Shown here in pieces: positions 60,258-64,000 of a stretch of DNA of 64,000 nucleotides. Source of the DNA: Bacteroidota bacterium (GTDB lineage Bacteria; Bacteroidota; Bacteroidia; Cytophagales; Cyclobacteriaceae); contig JAEYWY010000031.1 in the NCBI GenBank assembly GCA_023428695.1, positions 62,001 to 126,000 on the forward strand, in the 5' to 3' direction. Numbering within the stretch: position 1 is the stretch's first letter; each line of letters opens with the position of its first letter. The notes under the pieces were generated by a model. It did not search any database, was not told where the DNA came from, and saw only the letters and a program-made list of their open reading frames with translations. The position numbers were made by a program, and so were the translations under genes.

Positions 60258-61724
60258 ATGGCCATGCCCGATAAGTCGGTACGTAGCAAGTATACAGTTG
60301 TTATTGGACTCGAAGTTCATGCCCAGCTACTTACGGCCAGTAAGATATACGCACCGGATGCAAATTCTTTTGGCGGCGAACCGAATACCAATGTGAGTGT
60401 AATCACATTGGGTCATCCGGGTACGCTACCCAAGCTAAACCGGAAGGTGGCTGAGTTAGCGATTCGCATGGGACTTGCATGTGGCTGTGAAATCAGCCGT
60501 TTTAATATTTTCGATCGCAAGAATTATTTCTATCCGGATCTCCCTAAAGGATACCAGCTGACGCAGGATAGAACACCAATTTGTAAAGGTGGTACCATTC
60601 CGATCACAACCTCAGAAGGGCAACGCAGTATCACATTGAATCGCATTCACATTGAAGAGGATGCGGGTAAGTCAATCCATTTACCCGAGGAGTCCGACAC
60701 ACTGGTTGATTTCAATCGTGCAGGCGTTCCGTTAATCGAAATCGTAACTGAACCGGCAATTCGTTCATCTGAAGAGGCCGCCGCGTGTCTTACTGAAATC
60801 CGTCGACTGGTAAGATATCTTGAAATTTGCGACGGCAATATGGAAGAAGGCTCGTTGCGTTGTGACGCCAACGTATCCGTGATGCTGAATGATGCCACGC
60901 AGCTTGGTAAAAAGGTAGAGATCAAAAACATGAACTCTATCCGCAATGTGCAGCGCGCGATTGATTACGAAGCCGAACGGCAGATTGCGTTGATAGAATC
61001 GGGCCACGCTGTCGTTTCCGAAACGCGGACTTTCAATGCCGACGATGGCAAAACCTACGGCATGCGAACGAAGGAAGAGCTTAATGACTATCGGTACTTT
61101 CCTGACCCTGACCTGAGTCCGATGATAGTATCGGAGCAATGGCTCGCCGAAATTCGCGACTCAATGCCCCAGCTTCCCCGTGAACTTTTTGCTAAATTCA
61201 TGGATGTGTATGGTTTGCCGGAGTATGACGCACAAGTTCTTACAGATAATCGGGATATTGCCTTGTATTTTGAGGAGCTTTGTAGTCATACCAATAACTA
61301 CAAGGCCGCGTCCAACTGGACGATGGGCCCGGTGAAGTCGATAGTCAATGAAACGGGGAAGAGTGCCGCTGAATTGCCGGTAAGACCGGCCGTGGTGGCT
61401 GAAATTATCTCGCTTATCGACGAGGGGAAAATCAGCCATGCTGCAGCTTCACAACGGATATTTCCGGAGCTGCTTACGGGTCGGAATTCGTCACCGTATA
61501 TGCTGGCTAAGGAACTTAACCTGATTCAGGAGCGTAATGAGGATACTATCCAGCCGGTCATTGACCAGGTGATCCGGGAATTCCCGCTTAAGGTTGAGGA
61601 ATTCAAGAATGGGAAGAAGGGAATTATTACTATGTTCATGGGGGAAGTGATGAAGCGAACCAAAGGCAAAGCTGATCCCAAACTGGCCAACGAATTGCTT
61701 ACACGAAAATTGAAAACGCTTTGA
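60258..61724 (+). CDS. gatB: Aspartyl/glutamyl-tRNA amidotransferase subunit B
   Basis: 488-residue GatB, the tRNA-binding kinase subunit of GatCAB that turns Asp-tRNA-Asn or Glu-tRNA-Gln into the amide forms. The family motifs VIGLEVHAQLLT, GHPGTLPKLNRK, NYFYPDLPKGYQ and FNRAGVPLIEIVTEP are present, and the C-terminal YqeY-like domain ends DPKLANELLTRKL. gatA and gatC are not here, as is common for dispersed gat genes. It lies in an operon behind alaS, and the next gene starts 17 bp further on. Confidence 0.97.
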   Translation: MAMPDKSVRSKYTVVIGLEVHAQLLTASKIYAPDANSFGGEPNTNVSVITLGHPGTLPKLNRKVAELAIRMGLACGCEISRFNIFDRKNYFYPDLPKGYQLTQDRTPICKGGTIPITTSEGQRSITLNRIHIEEDAGKSIHLPEESDTLVDFNRAGVPLIEIVTEPAIRSSEEAAACLTEIRRLVRYLEICDGNMEEGSLRCDANVSVMLNDATQLGKKVEIKNMNSIRNVQRAIDYEAERQIALIESGHAVVSETRTFNADDGKTYGMRTKEELNDYRYFPDPDLSPMIVSEQWLAEIRDSMPQLPRELFAKFMDVYGLPEYDAQVLTDNRDIALYFEELCSHTNNYKAASNWTMGPVKSIVNETGKSAAELPVRPAVVAEIISLIDEGKISHAAASQRIFPELLTGRNSSPYMLAKELNLIQERNEDTIQPVIDQVIREFPLKVEEFKNGKKGIITMFMGEVMKRTKGKADPKLANELLTRKLKTL

Positions 61725-61741
61725 TATTAAAAACCATAAGG

Positions 61742-62920
61742 ATGAAGTTAAGAATTGAGCGAAAGTATTGGAACAGGCTGATTGCATTTGGATTTGTGCT
61801 GACGGTGTTCAGCATATCCTGTTCGTCGTCAACGCGCGAAGAGGCTGTAAAGACCGGCGACTCATGGACGGTTACCGTGCGGGGGAAAGTTCACGCTCCC
61901 CAGAATGGAAAGATCATGATTCAGGAAATAAAGAACGGATCATTCGGCTGGCAGGATACAATCAAGCTCGCGGCTGACGGAACGTATGCCAAGAAAGTCC
62001 GTCTATCCGCACCCGGCTACTACAAAATAAACTTTTACAACCGCCAGGCAGTTGATCTGATTCTCCACAAGAACGACCTCGAGGTGAATGTTGCGGGCAA
62101 TGATCCCAATGGGTTCGTTCAGATCAAAGGATCTCCGGAAATCGATCTGATCTACAAGGCGTCGGAAATTCTCCAGCAGGCTGAGAATGCGCCTGCAATC
62201 GCAAAACTTAATGAAGATTTTGCGAAAGCTGTTCAGGCAAAGAATGAGAACGAGATCCACAGAATTCAGCAGGCGTATATGGACGAAATCAGAAAGACAC
62301 ACGATCAGGTCGCCGCTCTCCTTTTGGAACAACCTGCATCACTTGGTGTGATCAACTTCCTGCAAAACAATAACGTCATGGATCGCGATCGCTACCTCCA
62401 CGTCTACATTGATGCAGCGAAGAAGGCGAAAGAGGCATGGCCCGAGTTAGATCAGACCAAAGAATTCGCGGGCGCCGTTGATCGAATGAAAGTCACAGCC
62501 GTGGGACAACCAGCTCCGGAAATTGCATTGCCTGATACAACGGGGCAGGTAGTGAAATTGTCGTCCATGAAAGGAAAATATGTCCTTGTGGATTTCTGGG
62601 CGAAGTGGTGCGGCCCTTGCCGTCAGGAAAATCCGAACGTCGTTCGCGCTTTTCACAAATACAAGGACAAAGGATTTACCGTGTTTGGTGTTTCTCTCGA
62701 TCGTACGAAGGACGACTGGCTGCGTGCCATTCACGAAGATCAGTTGACATGGACCCATGTATCGGACCTCAAATACTGGCAGTCGGAAGCAGCGAAAACG
62801 TATAACATTACCGGTATTCCTTTTTCACTCCTGCTCGATCCGAACGGTGTGATTATCGCAAAGAATCTTCGTGGTCCGGCGTTGGACAAGAAGCTCGCAG
62901 AAATATTCAGCAAGAATTAA
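61742..62920 (+). CDS. TlpA-like thioredoxin-fold lipoprotein
   Basis: 392 residues from ATG 61742. The lipobox FSISCSSS puts the lipidated cysteine at residue 27. A DUF4369-type domain comes first (VRGKVHAPQNGKIMIQEIKN), then a helical linker and a thioredoxin/AhpC-TSA domain with the redox pair in WAKWCGPCRQENPNV and the cis-proline at NITGIPFSLL. It should act as a thiol-disulphide reductase in the periplasm, for example in cytochrome c maturation or disulphide repair. It overlaps nothing, and the next lipoprotein gene begins one base after its stop. Confidence 0.9.
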   Translation: MKLRIERKYWNRLIAFGFVLTVFSISCSSSTREEAVKTGDSWTVTVRGKVHAPQNGKIMIQEIKNGSFGWQDTIKLAADGTYAKKVRLSAPGYYKINFYNRQAVDLILHKNDLEVNVAGNDPNGFVQIKGSPEIDLIYKASEILQQAENAPAIAKLNEDFAKAVQAKNENEIHRIQQAYMDEIRKTHDQVAALLLEQPASLGVINFLQNNNVMDRDRYLHVYIDAAKKAKEAWPELDQTKEFAGAVDRMKVTAVGQPAPEIALPDTTGQVVKLSSMKGKYVLVDFWAKWCGPCRQENPNVVRAFHKYKDKGFTVFGVSLDRTKDDWLRAIHEDQLTWTHVSDLKYWQSEAAKTYNITGIPFSLLLDPNGVIIAKNLRGPALDKKLAEIFSKN

Positions 62921-62921
62921 T

Positions 62922-63707
62922 ATGAAGTATGTTCCTGTAGTTGCGCTCGTGTTCGTTGCACTGGCATGCGGAACGATGACGCAGGAAGGTAGTAACGCTG
63001 CCAGCAAACCCGGTTTTGAACTGAAATCGTTTCGGAAAACGTCTGATAATTGTACATCTCCCGACAGTTGTGCCGTGTTTGAAGTGTCAATCCCGGTTTT
63101 TTTCGGAATCGACAGCGTTGCATCACAGAAAATAAACAGGAACATCGAACTCGCTTTCTCTATGGGCGATCCGGACGCGATGGACAAGTCGCTTCAACAG
63201 ATCGCTGACGAGTTCGTTCGCAATTACGACGACTTCACCGACGAAATGAATGAGTTCACACAGGGCTGGTATTATGAAGGGACATCAAATGTTAATGTGT
63301 TGAACGATACATTGATAAGTTTGGCCCTGGAGGAAAGCTATTATACGGGCGGAGCGCATGGCGGTGGTGGAAAATATTTCCTCAATTTTGACCCGCGCAC
63401 CGGCGAGATGTATCAGCTTGACGACTTCTTTATGGAAGGCTATGAACTTGCGCTGAACACGGCTGGTGAGAAAGTGTTTCGAAAGGAACGCGAACTCGCA
63501 GAGACCGACGATTTGCAGGAGAATTACTTTGAATTTCCCGACAACAAGTTTCGGCTGAATGACAATTTCGGATTCTCAAACAAGGGTATAACGTTCTATT
63601 TCAATAGTTATGAGATCGCGCCTTATGCCGCTGGTCCCACTGAGATATTTATTCCTTTTTCAGAGATCAGTAGCTGGCTCCGCAAAGAGCCAGCTACTGC
63701 ACTTTAA
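62922..63707 (+). CDS. DUF3298/RsiV-type lipoprotein
   Basis: 261 residues from ATG 62922. The lipobox ALACGTMT gives the anchor cysteine at residue 14. The mature part looks like the DUF4163-DUF3298 pair found in RsiV and PdaC (polysaccharide deacetylase-associated) proteins: SYYTGGAHGGGGKYFLNFDP, MYQLDDFFMEGY and YEIAPYAAGPTEIFIPF. RsiV-type modules bind lysozyme; this one has no sigma-factor neighbour, so the ligand is open. It begins one base after the TlpA-like gene and shares a TTAA stop overlap with the convergent TonB gene. Confidence 0.85.
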   Translation: MKYVPVVALVFVALACGTMTQEGSNAASKPGFELKSFRKTSDNCTSPDSCAVFEVSIPVFFGIDSVASQKINRNIELAFSMGDPDAMDKSLQQIADEFVRNYDDFTDEMNEFTQGWYYEGTSNVNVLNDTLISLALEESYYTGGAHGGGGKYFLNFDPRTGEMYQLDDFFMEGYELALNTAGEKVFRKERELAETDDLQENYFEFPDNKFRLNDNFGFSNKGITFYFNSYEIAPYAAGPTEIFIPFSEISSWLRKEPATAL

Positions 63708-64000
63708 CATTTGTCTCCCTTCGGAGTAATGGCAGGTACAGGAAAAAAGATATCCCTGAATTCACTTGTCTTGTTGATCAACGGAGCATTACCGAGGCTG
63801 AATACAACAGGCAGGACCAGCTTCTGACGAACCGCCTTTCCGTTTTGTTTGCCGGGAATCCACTTCGGTGAGTTGGTAATTACGCGTACAGCTTCCTGGT
63901 CGATAGATTCGTGCAAAGACTTTTTCACGCCCACATTGGTAACACTTCCATCCGGCTCTACAATAAATTCGATGAACACTTTGCCCGATATGCCTTTTTT
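63704..64000 (-). CDS. Energy transducer TonB, C-terminal domain (partial)
   Basis: The frame is open to the right edge of the window, so the N-terminus is missing. The visible 98 residues are a TonB C-terminal domain: KKGISGKVFIEFIVEPDGSV at the start, AVRVITNSPKWIPGKQNGKA later and RQKLVLPVVFSLG before the tail. TonB domains of this type occur alone or at the end of larger proteins such as M56 peptidases. Which one applies here cannot be seen. Its stop overlaps that of the DUF3298 gene. Confidence 0.85.
   Translation of the reverse strand, partial: KKGISGKVFIEFIVEPDGSVTNVGVKKSLHESIDQEAVRVITNSPKWIPGKQNGKAVRQKLVLPVVFSLGNAPLINKTSEFRDIFFPVPAITPKGDKC

Overview
The window reads as a chromosomal piece of a Bacteroidota bacterium, most likely a Cytophagales-type soil or freshwater lineage (Chryseolinea/Ohtaekwangia-like; the genus is inference). 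The evidence is a 9-kb gene for a secreted Ig-repeat protein with the gliding-motility-associated (CHU_C, T9SS type B) C-terminal domain, a T9SS plug-type (DUF5103) lipoprotein, a DUF1501 protein with a T9SS type A sorting tail beside DUF1800, PorT-like barrels, a DUF3276/PUR protein, and intergenic promoters that fit the Bacteroidota consensus TTTG-N19/20-TAnnTTTG. No rRNA, phage, transposase or CRISPR array was seen.

Layout. 1-780: a tandem array of long tRNA-like RNA units separated by hairpins and closed by a strong terminator; there is no protein gene here. 818-9620: fatty-acid activation (fadD), a TerB-like protein, two sodium/cation symporters (NSS and AGCS), a conserved protein of unknown function with a DoxX protein, a ureohydrolase and SixA. 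9731-17410: topA, a sirtuin overlapping coaX, then convergent smc. 17411-28190: a small membrane protein, a small secreted protein and the 3027-residue adhesin-like protein with 24 internal repeats. 28186-33319: acyl-CoA reductase diverging from a ferredoxin around a perfect dyad, DUF58, PUR protein, ychF and a Cas6-family endoribonuclease with no other cas gene. 33316-38858: T9SS plug lipoprotein, then an ECF sigma factor overlapping a gene for a membrane-anchored beta-barrel protein, with an LVIVD lipoprotein and another barrel protein. 38867-46261: ABC-F, sugar dehydrogenase, lgt, DUF1080, DUF2911, dCMP deaminase, a Lys/Ala-rich protein and a 25-residue Lys/Ala micropeptide gene with its own promoter and terminator. 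46405-53060: murB and a four-gene secretion/envelope cluster (DUF1800, DUF1501, barrel, lipoprotein). 53205-64000: HMG-CoA-lyase-like protein, TPR protein, capA-merR-dprA, alaS-gatB, a TlpA-like lipoprotein, a DUF3298-type lipoprotein and the end of a TonB-type gene running out of the window.

Most genes are housekeeping or envelope functions. The parts least explained by known families are the tRNA-like array at the left edge, the stand-alone cas6, the Lys/Ala micropeptide and the triad-organised repeat protein. The array is the best candidate for something undescribed: each of its two complete near-identical units folds by eye into a full tRNA cloverleaf core whose variable region is about 87 nt, and whose anticodon loop lacks the normally invariant U33.
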